Assembly (NCBI RefSeq): GCF_040676615.1
Contig: NZ_JBFAPI010000004.1
Span: forward strand, 434,001-498,000
Source of the DNA: Asanoa sp040676615
GTDB lineage: Bacteria > Actinomycetota > Actinomycetes > Mycobacteriales > Micromonosporaceae
Length of the DNA stretch: 64,000 bases
Reading direction: 5' to 3'
Below are positions 1-7,903 of the stretch, piece after piece (positions within the stretch are counted from its first letter, which is position 1; every line of letters starts with the position of its first letter). The position numbers and the translations under genes were made by a program. A model generated the notes under the pieces. That model was given only the letters and a program-made list of their open reading frames with translations, was not told the DNA's origin and made no database searches.

Positions 1-1
1 C

Positions 2-1096
2 TGGGCGCAGCTGTTGCCGCACCTGCTCGAACTCGAGCCGGCGACGTCCGGCTTCGAACCACTGCGGGAGACGGCCCTCGACGCGGCGCGCTACCTGCTG
101 AGCCGGGGCGACTACGGCGCGATGACCGCCCTGGCCACGCAGCTCTACGAAGGCTGGCGCCGGTCGCTCGGCGCGGACGCGAAACAGACGCTGTCGGCCG
201 GCCGCCTGATCATCACCGGCCGGACCCGGATGGGCGAGGCGCCGCGCGCCCAGGACCTCGCCGCGGAGATCTACGCGTCGTGCGAGAAGGTGTTCGGCAG
301 CAGCCATCCCGACACGCTCAACTCGGGCCAGGCGCTCTCCGGGCTGCTCTACTCGATGGGTCAGGTCGACGAGGCCGAGCGGGTCGCCGCCGACTGCCTC
401 GGGCGGGCCCGATCGGCGCTCGGCGAGGATCACGAGTTCACCACCCTGCTGAAGTCGTCGGTCGCCAACGTGCTGTGGCATCGGGGCGAACACAACGAGG
501 CGCTCACGCTGGAGGAGGAAGCGCTCGACTGGCTGTCACGCGTTCGTGGCCCCGACGACCTCGACACCCTGATCGGCGCACACAACTTCGTCGAGACCCT
601 CTTCAGCCTCGGCCACGACGACCGGGCCATCCGGCTGCTCGAAGACACCTTCGAGCGGTCCCGGCGCCGGTTCGGGGCCGATCACCCGCTGACGTTGTGG
701 CACGCCCGGCGGCTCGGCGAGATGCTGGCCGCCACGAAGCGGGCCTCGGACGCCCGCGAGTTGCTCCGCGACACCCTCGACCGCAGCGTCCGGGTCGCCG
801 GGCCGAGCAGCGTGCTCGCCCTCGAGGCCCGGGTCGCGGTGATCCAGTTTCAGGCGCGGTTCGGGCCGCGCGGGCCGCTCGGCGGGATGGTCGACGAGCT
901 CGTTCGGTGCATCCAGGCGTCGTACGCGTTCGAGACCTGGGACCTGCCGTCCCGGGAAATGATCGACAAGATGGCCGACCTGTTGCGCCAGATGTCCCGT
1001 CCGGCCCAGGCCAAGTCCCTGGCCGCGGGCCTGGAGAAAGTGATACGCGCCGCTGAGAACGACGCGGGCTTCGGCCCGCGGCCGACCGCGCCGTAG
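2..1096 (+). CDS. C-terminal part of an NB-ARC/TPR-type regulatory ATPase (5' partial)
   Basis: The frame is open to the left edge, so the true start lies outside the window; about 364 residues are visible. It begins WAQLLPHLL, the stretch that usually links the NB-ARC ATPase module of actinobacterial AfsR/STAND proteins to a C-terminal TPR array. Repeats of about 42 residues follow, with the TPR_10/12 signature (HPDTLNSGQALSGLLYSMG, then similar units near LGEDHEFTTL, GPDDLDTL and GADHPLTL). Such TPR tails mediate protein contacts in STAND-type signalling proteins; the effector and ligand cannot be told from this part. The gene ends 44 bases before the DMT transporter, in the same direction. 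That it is a fragment of an NB-ARC protein is inference; the TPR assignment is firm. Confidence 0.8.
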   Translation, partial: WAQLLPHLLELEPATSGFEPLRETALDAARYLLSRGDYGAMTALATQLYEGWRRSLGADAKQTLSAGRLIITGRTRMGEAPRAQDLAAEIYASCEKVFGSSHPDTLNSGQALSGLLYSMGQVDEAERVAADCLGRARSALGEDHEFTTLLKSSVANVLWHRGEHNEALTLEEEALDWLSRVRGPDDLDTLIGAHNFVETLFSLGHDDRAIRLLEDTFERSRRRFGADHPLTLWHARRLGEMLAATKRASDARELLRDTLDRSVRVAGPSSVLALEARVAVIQFQARFGPRGPLGGMVDELVRCIQASYAFETWDLPSREMIDKMADLLRQMSRPAQAKSLAAGLEKVIRAAENDAGFGPRPTAP

Positions 1097-1122
1097 AGTC
1101 GGGCGGCGCCCGGGCGGTCCAG

Positions 1123-1139
1123 CCCCGGCGCCGCCGGGG
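1123..1139 (+). other. 17-nt stem-loop over the transporter's Shine-Dalgarno region
   Basis: CCCCGGCG-C-CGCCGGGG is a perfect 8-bp dyad around one base. It lies just before the transporter start, and its right arm contains the only G-rich ribosome-binding candidate. It could end transcription of the TPR gene or limit translation of the transporter; no U-tract follows. In such GC-rich DNA chance dyads are common. Confidence 0.35.
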
Positions 1140-1140
1140 G

Positions 1141-2052
1141 ATGATCGTGACTGTTGCCGTGGGGTTCGGCCTGCTGGCGGCGTTTCTCTTCGCCGCCGCT
1201 GCCTCGCTGCAGCAGCGCGCCGCACACCGCCACCCGCCGGAGGTGGTCGACGCACACGGTCCGCCGCACCGGACGGCGATTTTCGTGAGCCTGTGGCGAC
1301 TGATCCGGCGCCTCGTACGCGAGCCGTTGTGGCTGATCGGTTGGAGCACCAACCTGGTCGGCTTCGGCGCGCAGGCCCTGGCGCTGCGGTTCGGATCGGT
1401 GGCGCTGGTGCAGCCGCTGCTGGTCACCCAACTGCTGTTCGCGCTGCCGATGGCGGCCGCCTGGCGGCAGCGGCGGCCCAACGGGCGGGACTGGCTCTCG
1501 GCGGCGCTGATCTGCGGCGGGCTCGTGGTGTTCTTCGCCGTGCGCGGCGTGGCACCGGTCGACGGTGCGGCCAACCGCCTGCACCTGCTGCTCGGCTGCG
1601 TCGCCGCCGCGGCCCTGGTGCTGCTGATCCTGCCGTTCAGCGAGGGGATGCCGACCCTGGTCCGGGCCACCATGCTGGCCGTCGCGGCCGGCATCTGCTT
1701 CGCCGTGAGCGCCGCCATGATCAAGGTCACGACCGAAGACCTGCTGGTACGCGGCGTCCTGGCCACCGCCCGGGACTGGCCCGGCTATGTCCTGGCCCTC
1801 TCCACCCTGGGCGGCCTGCTCCTCGGCCAGGGCGCGTTCGCCGCGGGTTCGCTGGCCTCCGCCGTCGCCGCCATGTCGATCACCAACCCGGTGGCCAGCT
1901 ACCTGCTGGGCGTCTACGCGTTCAAGGTGGCGCCGCCGCAGACCCCCGCCGCGCTGGCCGGCCTGGCGGTCGCGGGCGGGCTGATCTCGCTCGGCGCGGT
2001 CGGGCTGGCCCACTCGCCCCTGGTGCGGGCGGGCGAACCCGCGCTCAGTTGA
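1141..2052 (+). CDS. DMT-superfamily membrane transporter (EamA-like)
   Basis: 303 residues, almost entirely hydrophobic, with about nine to ten predicted membrane helices starting at residues 3-20 (VAVGFGLLAAFLFAAAASLQ). The first helix followed by a QQRAAH segment and the repeated small/hydrophobic helices resemble the DMT family, especially the actinobacterial branch with one polar loop after helix 1 (residues about 25-55). Substrate unknown: the family includes metabolite exporters and magnesium-related NIPA-like proteins. The start could be ATG at 1141 or GTG at 1147; a G-run at 1136-1140 could serve the latter. The gene ends 8 bases inside the 3' end of the convergent globin-reductase gene. 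Confidence 0.8.
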   Translation: MIVTVAVGFGLLAAFLFAAAASLQQRAAHRHPPEVVDAHGPPHRTAIFVSLWRLIRRLVREPLWLIGWSTNLVGFGAQALALRFGSVALVQPLLVTQLLFALPMAAAWRQRRPNGRDWLSAALICGGLVVFFAVRGVAPVDGAANRLHLLLGCVAAAALVLLILPFSEGMPTLVRATMLAVAAGICFAVSAAMIKVTTEDLLVRGVLATARDWPGYVLALSTLGGLLLGQGAFAAGSLASAVAAMSITNPVASYLLGVYAFKVAPPQTPAALAGLAVAGGLISLGAVGLAHSPLVRAGEPALS

Positions 2053-3187
2053 ACGCGTCGTACTTGATCCGGGTGATCGGCACCCGCAGGCCGGTCAGGG
2101 TGGACAGGGTCGAGGAGACCATCGTTGGCGAGCCGGCGACGTAGAAGTCGTGGTCTTCCCACGGCCCGTGGTCGGCCAGCACCTCCTCGACATCCCCGTG
2201 GACGGCGTCCGGAAAGTCCGGATCGTCGCTGACCGTCCGGGTCAGTGTCAGCCAGGCGTGCCGCGCCACCAGGTCGTCGAGATCCTTCTGGTCGTAGAGG
2301 TCCTCGCGCCGGCGTACGCCGCGGAACAGGTGCACGAACCGGGTCCGGTTGTAGCGCGACAACTCGTCGATGAGCGCCTTGACCGGCGCCAGCCCGGTGC
2401 CGCCGGCCACGCAGACGATGTCGCGGCGGGAGTCGCGGTCGAGCGTCATGGCACCCATCGGGGCGGCCAGCTTGAGCAGGTCGCCCTCCTTCAACCGGCG
2501 GACCAGCGACCCGGAGACCTGGCCGCCGCGCACGGCCCGGATGTGGAACTCGAGCGTGCCGTCGTCACGCGGCGCGTTGGCCATGGAGTAGGTGCGCCAG
2601 AGCCGGGGCTGGTAGGCGCACTCGATGCTGACGTACTGGCCCGCGCGGAACTCCATCGGTTCCAGCGGCCGGCAGGTGAACACGGCGACGTCGGGACCGC
2701 GCCGCTCGTGGCTCACCACGTCGGCGTACCAGAACGGCGGGCCTTCTTCCTCCTCGGCGCCGGCCATCATCCGCTTCGCGATGTGGTCGTAGACGTCGCC
2801 CCACGCCTGCTCGTATTCCAGCCGCCAGTCCTGGCCGGCGTATTCGCGCAGCGCGTCGACCAGCGCCGACTTCACCATGATGTAGTGCTCGGGCTGCACG
2901 TCGAACTTGCGGTGGTCGCGGCCGAGGGCGCGCAGGTACTCGTCGGTCCGCTCGGGATCGTCGAAGTGCTGGATCGCGGTGACGATCGCACCCAGCAGCC
3001 GGGCGCGCTGGGTGTCCATCTGCACCGGGAACATGTGCCGCAGGTGCGGGTAGGACAGGAACAGCCGGGCGTAGAAGTAGCCGGCCACCTTGTCCTGCCG
3101 GTCCTCGACCAGCGTCCAACTCTCCTTGAGCAGCGTCGACAGGTTGCTCCGCAAGCCGTTCACCGCCCCGCCGGCCGGCGTTGCCAC
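2045..3187 (-). CDS. Flavohemoglobin-like protein: globin fused to an FAD/NAD(P)H reductase
   Basis: 380 residues, near the 390-400 usual for Hmp. Residues 10-145 are a globin with the B10 tyrosine in YFYARLF (Tyr39), CD1 phenylalanine in HMF (Phe53) and proximal histidine His101 in QPEHY. Residues 155-250 are an FAD-binding barrel with the RTYS motif (198-201). Residues 255-380 are the NAD(P) domain with AGGTGLAP and a terminal YVAGSPTM in place of the more usual YxCGPPxM. The family dioxygenates nitric oxide to nitrate, taking electrons from NAD(P)H through FAD to heme. The start lies 28 bases inside the upstream gene at 3160-3801, so the two form a tight operon and are probably translationally coupled. 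Nitric-oxide dioxygenase activity is family inference; some actinobacterial members have other redox roles. Confidence 0.9.
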   Translation of the reverse strand: MATPAGGAVNGLRSNLSTLLKESWTLVEDRQDKVAGYFYARLFLSYPHLRHMFPVQMDTQRARLLGAIVTAIQHFDDPERTDEYLRALGRDHRKFDVQPEHYIMVKSALVDALREYAGQDWRLEYEQAWGDVYDHIAKRMMAGAEEEEGPPFWYADVVSHERRGPDVAVFTCRPLEPMEFRAGQYVSIECAYQPRLWRTYSMANAPRDDGTLEFHIRAVRGGQVSGSLVRRLKEGDLLKLAAPMGAMTLDRDSRRDIVCVAGGTGLAPVKALIDELSRYNRTRFVHLFRGVRRREDLYDQKDLDDLVARHAWLTLTRTVSDDPDFPDAVHGDVEEVLADHGPWEDHDFYVAGSPTMVSSTLSTLTGLRVPITRIKYDAFN

Positions 3188-3801
3188 CAGCGCCGCCGCT
3201 CCGGGACCGGCTCAGCGGCGGCGCGCCGGCGCACCTCGAAGTAGTCGCCGCCCTTCCGGCGCGCGTCGTCCGTACCCCAGGATCGGTCTCTGGGCACTTT
3301 GGCCAGCAGCGGGATGTGCTTGCGGCAATGGATGTAGGCCTCCTCGACGTCGACCCGCACCCAGCGTACGCAGCGCCGGTCGGTGGCGATCTCGGGCAGG
3401 TCTTCGACGATCTCCGCCCGGCCGTTGACGTGCAGGCCGATCAGGTCTTCGAAGAAGTCGACGAACAGCAGGCCCGCGTTGCCGTTGACGGCGATGTTGC
3501 CGAGGCTGGCCATGACGCCGTTGCCGCGATATTCCGGCCAGGCCACCTGCCGCTCGTTGAGCACGGACACGAAGCCGGGCGGGCCGGCGCGGAACGTGCT
3601 GTCACACCGCCCGTCGGCGTCGGCCGTGGACACGAACATCATCTCCTGGCGGCCGATGAACCTGGTCATCGTGTCGCTCAGGCGATCGACCACCTGGGTG
3701 TCGTAGAAGCGCTGCGCCCGCTCTCGCGTCCCGTAGGCCTGCTGCAACATGCGTTCGCCGACCGAACCAACCAGGCTGTCGACCCCGACCGGTGCATCCA
3801 T
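3160..3801 (-). CDS. Pyridoxamine 5'-phosphate oxidase-fold family protein
   Basis: 213 residues from the ATG at 3801. I prefer this start because GGGAGGCGG precedes it at normal spacing; the frame also allows a GTG four codons upstream (3813). The body (DTMTRFIGRQEMMFVSTAD, GPPGFVSVLNERQVAWPEY, GNAGLLFVDFF, LHVNGRAEIV) matches the split-barrel PNPOx-like fold that binds FMN, F420 or heme. The C-terminus is basic (RRRAAAEPVPERRRWW). First gene of the operon with the globin-reductase, so a flavin- or F420-linked redox or nitrosative-stress role is plausible but unproven. Its ribosome-binding site lies inside an 11-bp stem (separate entry), suggesting translational control. Confidence 0.85.
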   Translation of the reverse strand: MDAPVGVDSLVGSVGERMLQQAYGTRERAQRFYDTQVVDRLSDTMTRFIGRQEMMFVSTADADGRCDSTFRAGPPGFVSVLNERQVAWPEYRGNGVMASLGNIAVNGNAGLLFVDFFEDLIGLHVNGRAEIVEDLPEIATDRRCVRWVRVDVEEAYIHCRKHIPLLAKVPRDRSWGTDDARRKGGDYFEVRRRAAAEPVPERRRWWQRRPAGR

Positions 3802-3804
3802 TCC

Positions 3805-3855
3805 GCCTCCCACCCGTGCAAACCGCCATCAAGAAGGTCGCACTGGGTGGGAGGC
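3805..3855 (-). promoter_or_regulatory. Long stem-loop that would hide the ribosome-binding site of the PNPOx gene
   Basis: GCCTCCCACCC (arm at 3845-3855, read leftward) pairs perfectly over 11 bp with GGGTGGGAGGC at 3805-3815, around a 29-nt loop. The downstream arm contains the GGAGGC Shine-Dalgarno element just before the ATG at 3801. If the mRNA starts upstream of 3855 the stem blocks initiation unless melted or remodelled. The pairing is read directly; regulation is inference. Confidence 0.5.
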
Positions 3856-3859
3856 GATG

Positions 3860-3876
3860 TCGCACATCTTGTGCGA
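3860..3876. promoter_or_regulatory. Palindromic operator candidate before the globin operon
   Basis: TCGCACA-TCT-TGTGCGA is a perfect 7-bp dyad with a 3-bp centre, about 60-75 bases upstream of the PNPOx start. It lies in the 96-base gap upstream of that gene. It resembles a dimeric repressor site, but I cannot assign the regulator. Confidence 0.5.
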
Positions 3877-3897
3877 GATGGGACCAGAACAATCCGA

Positions 3898-4653
3898 TCA
3901 GGCGTTGTAACCGCCGTGCGCGTCGAGCACGGCGCCGGTGACGTAGGACGCCGCCGGGCTCACGAGGAACCCGATGGCGGCGGCGATCTCGTCGGGGTGG
4001 CCCATCCGCTGGATCGACAGCGCGCCGAGGAGGGCCTTGAGCGTCTCCGGGTCCGGCGGCTCCATGCCGCTGGCCATCAGCCCGGCCTCCACCACGTTGG
4101 CGGTGATGCCGCGGTGGCCGAGGTCGCGGGCCACGCCCATGGTGTAGCGCTCGACTCCCGCCTTGGTCGCCGAGTAGTCGGCCACGCCGGGGACTCCGAC
4201 CCGGGTGCCCAGCCCGGAGCTGACCGTGACGATCCGGCCGTTCGGCCGCAGCACCCGGGACGCGGCTCGGATGATGGCGATCACGCCGAGATAGTTGGTC
4301 GCGTGCATCAGGTCCAGCGCGGCCCTGTCGGCCTCCGGGTCGTCGACCGTGCGGCCCTGCTCCGGCGAGATCGCCGCGTTGTTGACCAGGATGTCCAGGC
4401 CACCGAACTGCGCGACCACCGCGTCGATCAACGCCGGCGCCGCGCTCATGTCGGCCTGGTCGGACTGGAAGGCGATCGCCTTGGCGCCCAGCGCGGACAC
4501 CTCGTCGACGACGGCCTGCGCCTTCGCGGCGGAACTGGCGTAGGTGAAGGCGACGTCGGCGCCCTGGGCGGCCAGCAGCCGCACGGTCGCGGCCCCCAGC
4601 CCGCGCGATCCGCCGGTGACCAGGGCGACCTTGCCGGTAAGCGGCTGATTCAT
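3898..4653 (-). CDS. Short-chain dehydrogenase/reductase, FabG-like
   Basis: 251 residues, standard for classical SDRs. It has the NAD(P)-binding TGGSRGLG motif at residues 14-21, NNAAIS in strand 4, the catalytic serine in TVSSGLG and the YSATKAG motif with Tyr and Lys. The C-terminal GAVLDAHGGYNA replaces the usual V-D-G-G end. Likely an NADP-dependent 3-ketoacyl or related carbonyl reductase; the substrate cannot be inferred. It is 16 bases downstream of the NmrA/epimerase-like gene and probably cotranscribed with it. Confidence 0.9.
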   Translation of the reverse strand: MNQPLTGKVALVTGGSRGLGAATVRLLAAQGADVAFTYASSAAKAQAVVDEVSALGAKAIAFQSDQADMSAAPALIDAVVAQFGGLDILVNNAAISPEQGRTVDDPEADRAALDLMHATNYLGVIAIIRAASRVLRPNGRIVTVSSGLGTRVGVPGVADYSATKAGVERYTMGVARDLGHRGITANVVEAGLMASGMEPPDPETLKALLGALSIQRMGHPDEIAAAIGFLVSPAASYVTGAVLDAHGGYNA

Positions 4654-4669
4654 GTTCGTCGTCTCCTTG

Positions 4670-5542
4670 CTAGGACATCTGGTTGGCGAAGCCCGTATGC
4701 CAGGTGGGATAGCTCAGCTCCCACCCGCGCGAGCGGGCCAGGCTGTTGGACACGCCCCGCGCCCACTCCAGGCGTCCGGAGGTGGGTTCGGGCGCGGGCA
4801 CGCCGAGCGCGGCGGCCAGCACGGGCACCCACTCGCGCCCCTCGGCCGGGTCGTCGTCGGCGATGTTGACCGCGCCGCCGGGCCAGCCGAGGGCGTCGAG
4901 CGTGGCCCGGGCCGCGTCGGCCACGTGCACGAACGACGTCACCGACCCGTCCGGCACGACACTGCCGATGAACGGCGTGTCGACCCGGCCGGACAGCACG
5001 GCGGCCGCGGCGCCGCCCGGTGCGTACCAGGTGCCGGGGCCGTAGAGGATGCCGAAGCGCAACAGCACCGCGGTGTCCAGTTCGGACGCCGTGGCCTCCA
5101 TCGCCACGACACCGTCGACGAGGCCGCGGCGGGGCTGTTCGGCGTCGACGTCGAGCGGGTCGGTCTCGTCGGCCGGCTTCTCCCCCGGCGCATAGCCGAA
5201 GCCGACCGACTGGATGACGATCCGGTCGGTGCCGGCGGCCCGGGCCGCGTCGACCAGGTTGCGGGTGCCGTCGACGCGCAACCGGTTGGTCGCCTCGCCG
5301 TCGGCGCCGGCCAGATCGGTGAGCTGGTGGACGATCGCGTCCGGCGCGGCGGCCAGCACCGCCGCGCGCAGGCCGGCGCGGTCGAGCACGTCGCCTCGCA
5401 CGGCCGACGCACCCTGGCGGCGGACCCGTTCGGCACCGCCGGCCGAGCGGGACATGCCGGTGACCTGGTGGCCCGATGCCACGAGCAGCGGGACGAGCAG
5501 CCGGCCGACCACTCCGGTGGCGCCGGCGACGAAGATTCGCAT
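4670..5542 (-). CDS. NAD(P)-dependent epimerase/dehydratase-like (extended/atypical SDR)
   Basis: 290 residues beginning MRIFVAGATGVVGRLLVPLL, the GxxGxxG nucleotide-binding motif of extended and atypical SDRs. Later blocks such as DAIVHQLTDL and GTDRIVIQSVGFGYAPGEKP fit sugar-nucleotide epimerase-like folds, but a clear YxxxK pair is not evident, so it could be an atypical member acting on another substrate. ATG at 5542 is preceded by GGGGGACAGACCC. First gene of a two-gene unit with the FabG-like SDR; the aquaporin gene lies 21 bases upstream on the same strand, so all three may form one transcript. Confidence 0.85.
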   Translation of the reverse strand: MRIFVAGATGVVGRLLVPLLVASGHQVTGMSRSAGGAERVRRQGASAVRGDVLDRAGLRAAVLAAAPDAIVHQLTDLAGADGEATNRLRVDGTRNLVDAARAAGTDRIVIQSVGFGYAPGEKPADETDPLDVDAEQPRRGLVDGVVAMEATASELDTAVLLRFGILYGPGTWYAPGGAAAAVLSGRVDTPFIGSVVPDGSVTSFVHVADAARATLDALGWPGGAVNIADDDPAEGREWVPVLAAALGVPAPEPTSGRLEWARGVSNSLARSRGWELSYPTWHTGFANQMS

Positions 5543-5563
5543 GGGTCTGTCCCCCGATGATTT

Positions 5564-6346
5564 CTAGGTGTGCACCTTTTCGGCGACGCGCACGGGCGCC
5601 GGGTGGGCGCGGTACGTCAGCCGCCTCCGGCGGGACCGCCGGAGGAGATAGCGCTGGATCAGGGCCCCGGCACCCGCGCCGAGCACCGGCGCGACCAGGT
5701 AGATCCAGAGGTCTGTGGTCTGACCGGCGAGCACGGCCGGGCCGAGTTGCCGGGCCGGGTTGATCGAGCCGCCGCTGAGGGGGCCGAGCACCGCGATGAC
5801 CAGACCGACGGACACCCCGATGACGTACGGGACCAGGCGGGCCAGGCCGTGCCGTACCAGGAAGAATGCGAAGACGAGGACGACGGCGGCCATCGCGCCG
5901 AACTCGGCGGCGAAGACCGCGGCGGGCGACCAGGTGGCGGCCGGCCGGATCGCGCCGACCGCGACCATCGGGTGGCTGGCCGCGCTCCCCCACGCCAGCA
6001 GCGCGAGGCCCGCGCCGGCCACCGAACCCGCGAGTTGCGCGAGCACGTAGGGCACGACCCGGCGGCCCGGGAAAGCACCCATCAGCCACAGGCTCACCGT
6101 CACGGCGGGGTTCATGTGCCCGCCGCACCGCCGGCCGATCGGCGTCAGGATCAGCCCGGTCAGCACGGCGCCGCTGAGCCCGCCGATGACGATCAGGGCG
6201 GTGCTCAGGTCGGCGATGAACAGCGGGGAGTCGGGGTGCCGCAGCCACCGGATGACCGTCACGGCGACGAAGAGCAACACGGTGGTCAACACGAACTCGT
6301 CGACGCTGCGCCACAGGAGGTCCAGCTTGCGGATCGATGCGCTCAC
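5564..6346 (-). CDS. MIP-family channel (aquaporin/glycerol facilitator)
   Basis: 260 residues with six main hydrophobic segments and both family signatures: HMNPAVTV in the first half and SINPARQL in the second. These are the two half-helices that line the pore. The segment RRCGGHMNPA just before the first motif is normal for actinobacterial MIP channels. Water or small polyols are the likely cargo. The start is a GTG with GAGGAGG at good spacing. It diverges from the MocR-type regulator across 79 bases, making that regulator a candidate controller. Basic C-terminal tail (RRSRRRRL) on the cytoplasmic side. Confidence 0.92.
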   Translation of the reverse strand: MSASIRKLDLLWRSVDEFVLTTVLLFVAVTVIRWLRHPDSPLFIADLSTALIVIGGLSGAVLTGLILTPIGRRCGGHMNPAVTVSLWLMGAFPGRRVVPYVLAQLAGSVAGAGLALLAWGSAASHPMVAVGAIRPAATWSPAAVFAAEFGAMAAVVLVFAFFLVRHGLARLVPYVIGVSVGLVIAVLGPLSGGSINPARQLGPAVLAGQTTDLWIYLVAPVLGAGAGALIQRYLLRRSRRRRLTYRAHPAPVRVAEKVHT

Positions 6347-6411
6347 GATGACCTCCTCGGCTGCTCGGCGGATCTTTCGCTGGCAACGCTACGAGCCGGG
6401 TGGCATCGGAG

Positions 6412-6425
6412 TATGGTCCATTTCC
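6412..6425 (+). promoter_or_regulatory. Putative -10 element of the MocR gene
   Basis: TATGGT at 6412-6417 ends 8 bases before the ATG at 6426, leaving a leader of one or two bases at most. No convincing -35 is seen. The overlapping TGGTCCA is also reminiscent of half-sites reported for some MocR regulators, so autoregulation is possible but weakly supported. Confidence 0.35.
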
Positions 6426-7865
6426 ATGGCGGAAACGTGGGCCACTTCGGGGTCTGGCGAGCCGGCTGAGACCGGCGTTGACCTGCACCTGGACCTGACC
6501 GGCCCGCGGTTGCGCGAGGGGCTGACCGACGCCCTGCGCGACGCGGTGCGCAGCAAGCGACTGGCACCCGGCACCCGGCTGCCCTCGTCGCGGACCCTGG
6601 CCGCCGATCTCGGCGTCGCCCGCAACACGGTGGCCAACGCCTACGCCGAGTTGATCGCCGAGGGCTGGCTGACCGCGCAGCAGGGCTCCGGGACCCGGGT
6701 GGCTCGGCGGGTCGAGCCGCGCCGGGCCGCGCCCGCCGCGCTCCGGCCGAGACTGGCCGGGCAGCGGCCGACCTACAGCCTGTTGACGGGTTCGCCGAAC
6801 CTCGCGCAGTTTCCCCGCAAGCAGTGGCTGGCCGCCGCCCGCCGGGCGCTGACCGCGGCACCGCACGAGGCGTTCGCCCTCGGCGAGGCGCACGGCCGGA
6901 TCGAGTTGCGCACCGCCCTGGCCGACTACCTGGCCCGGTCCCGCGGGGTCTACGCCGACCCCGAACGGATCGTCGTCTCCGCCGGTTTCCACCACGCGCT
7001 GGGTCTGATGGCGCAGGCCCTCAAGGCCCGCCGGGTACGCACGGTCGCCGTCGAGTCCTACGGCCTGGACATCTACCGCGAGCAACTGTCCAACGCCGGC
7101 CTGCGGATCCCGCCCCTCTACGTCGACGACCACGGCGCACGCACCGGCGACCTGGCCGGGATGCCGGATGTCGGCGCGGTGCTGATCACGCCCGCGCACC
7201 AGTTCCCGACCGGGCACGCGCTGCCACCGGCCCGGCGCGCGGCGGTCCTCGACTGGGCGCGTGCGACCGGCGGGCTGATCCTGGAAGACGACTACGACGG
7301 GGAGTTCCGCTACGACCGCGAGCCGGTCGGCGCGCTGCAGGGCCTCGACCCCGACCGGATCGCCTACTTCGGCACGGTCAGCAAGTCGCTGGCGCCGGGG
7401 CTGCGGCTGGCCTGGATGGTGCTGCCGGACTGGCTGGTGCCGGAGATCATCACGGCCAAGGGGTATCTCGACTGGCTGTCGAGCGCGACCGAGCAGTTGA
7501 CGCTGGCCGAGTTCATCGCGTCCGGCGACTACGACCGGCACGTCCGCGCGATGCGGCTGCGCTACCGGCGCCGCCGCGACGAGCTGGTCGCGGCCCTGTC
7601 CGAGCGGGCACCGGCGATCAAGGTGACCGGCCTGGCCGCCGGTCTCCAGGTGGTGCTCGAACTGCCGGCCGGCACGGAGCGGTCGGTGATCGAAGCGGCC
7701 GCCGCGCGCGGGCTGGAGATCAGCGGGATCACCGAGTTCCGCTACGAGACGGCGGACGCCGGCTGGCGGCTGCCGGTGAAGGACGCCCTGGTGATCAACT
7801 ATGCGGCGCCGCTGGACAACGCGTGGGCGGGCGCGCTCGACATTCTGTGTGACGTGCTGGCCTAG
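6426..7865 (+). CDS. MocR-type regulator: GntR winged helix fused to an aminotransferase-like domain
   Basis: 479 residues. Residues about 15-85 are a GntR winged helix (LPSSRTLAADLGVARNTVANAYAEL then a wing with QQGSGTRV). Residues 110-479 are a fold-type I aminotransferase domain with the PLP-binding lysine in GTVSKSLAPGLRLAW (Lys320) and the YDGEFRYDREPVGALQGLD block. MocR proteins use the PLP domain to sense amino acids, GABA, taurine or vitamin B6 and control nearby genes. The neighbour it most plausibly controls is the divergent aquaporin. I chose ATG 6426 because the upstream extension of the frame lies in the shadow of the aquaporin gene and the protein begins normally here. Confidence 0.92.
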   Translation: MAETWATSGSGEPAETGVDLHLDLTGPRLREGLTDALRDAVRSKRLAPGTRLPSSRTLAADLGVARNTVANAYAELIAEGWLTAQQGSGTRVARRVEPRRAAPAALRPRLAGQRPTYSLLTGSPNLAQFPRKQWLAAARRALTAAPHEAFALGEAHGRIELRTALADYLARSRGVYADPERIVVSAGFHHALGLMAQALKARRVRTVAVESYGLDIYREQLSNAGLRIPPLYVDDHGARTGDLAGMPDVGAVLITPAHQFPTGHALPPARRAAVLDWARATGGLILEDDYDGEFRYDREPVGALQGLDPDRIAYFGTVSKSLAPGLRLAWMVLPDWLVPEIITAKGYLDWLSSATEQLTLAEFIASGDYDRHVRAMRLRYRRRRDELVAALSERAPAIKVTGLAAGLQVVLELPAGTERSVIEAAAARGLEISGITEFRYETADAGWRLPVKDALVINYAAPLDNAWAGALDILCDVLA

Positions 7866-7903
7866 CGTTTTGGCGGTCGCGGATCGTGGGGTTCACTTCA
7901 GGC

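Noticed and set aside
4650..7541. 963-residue reverse frame spanning three real genes
   Set aside because: Arginine/proline/glycine-rich out-of-frame translation of the NmrA-like, aquaporin and MocR genes; typical shadow of high-GC coding DNA.
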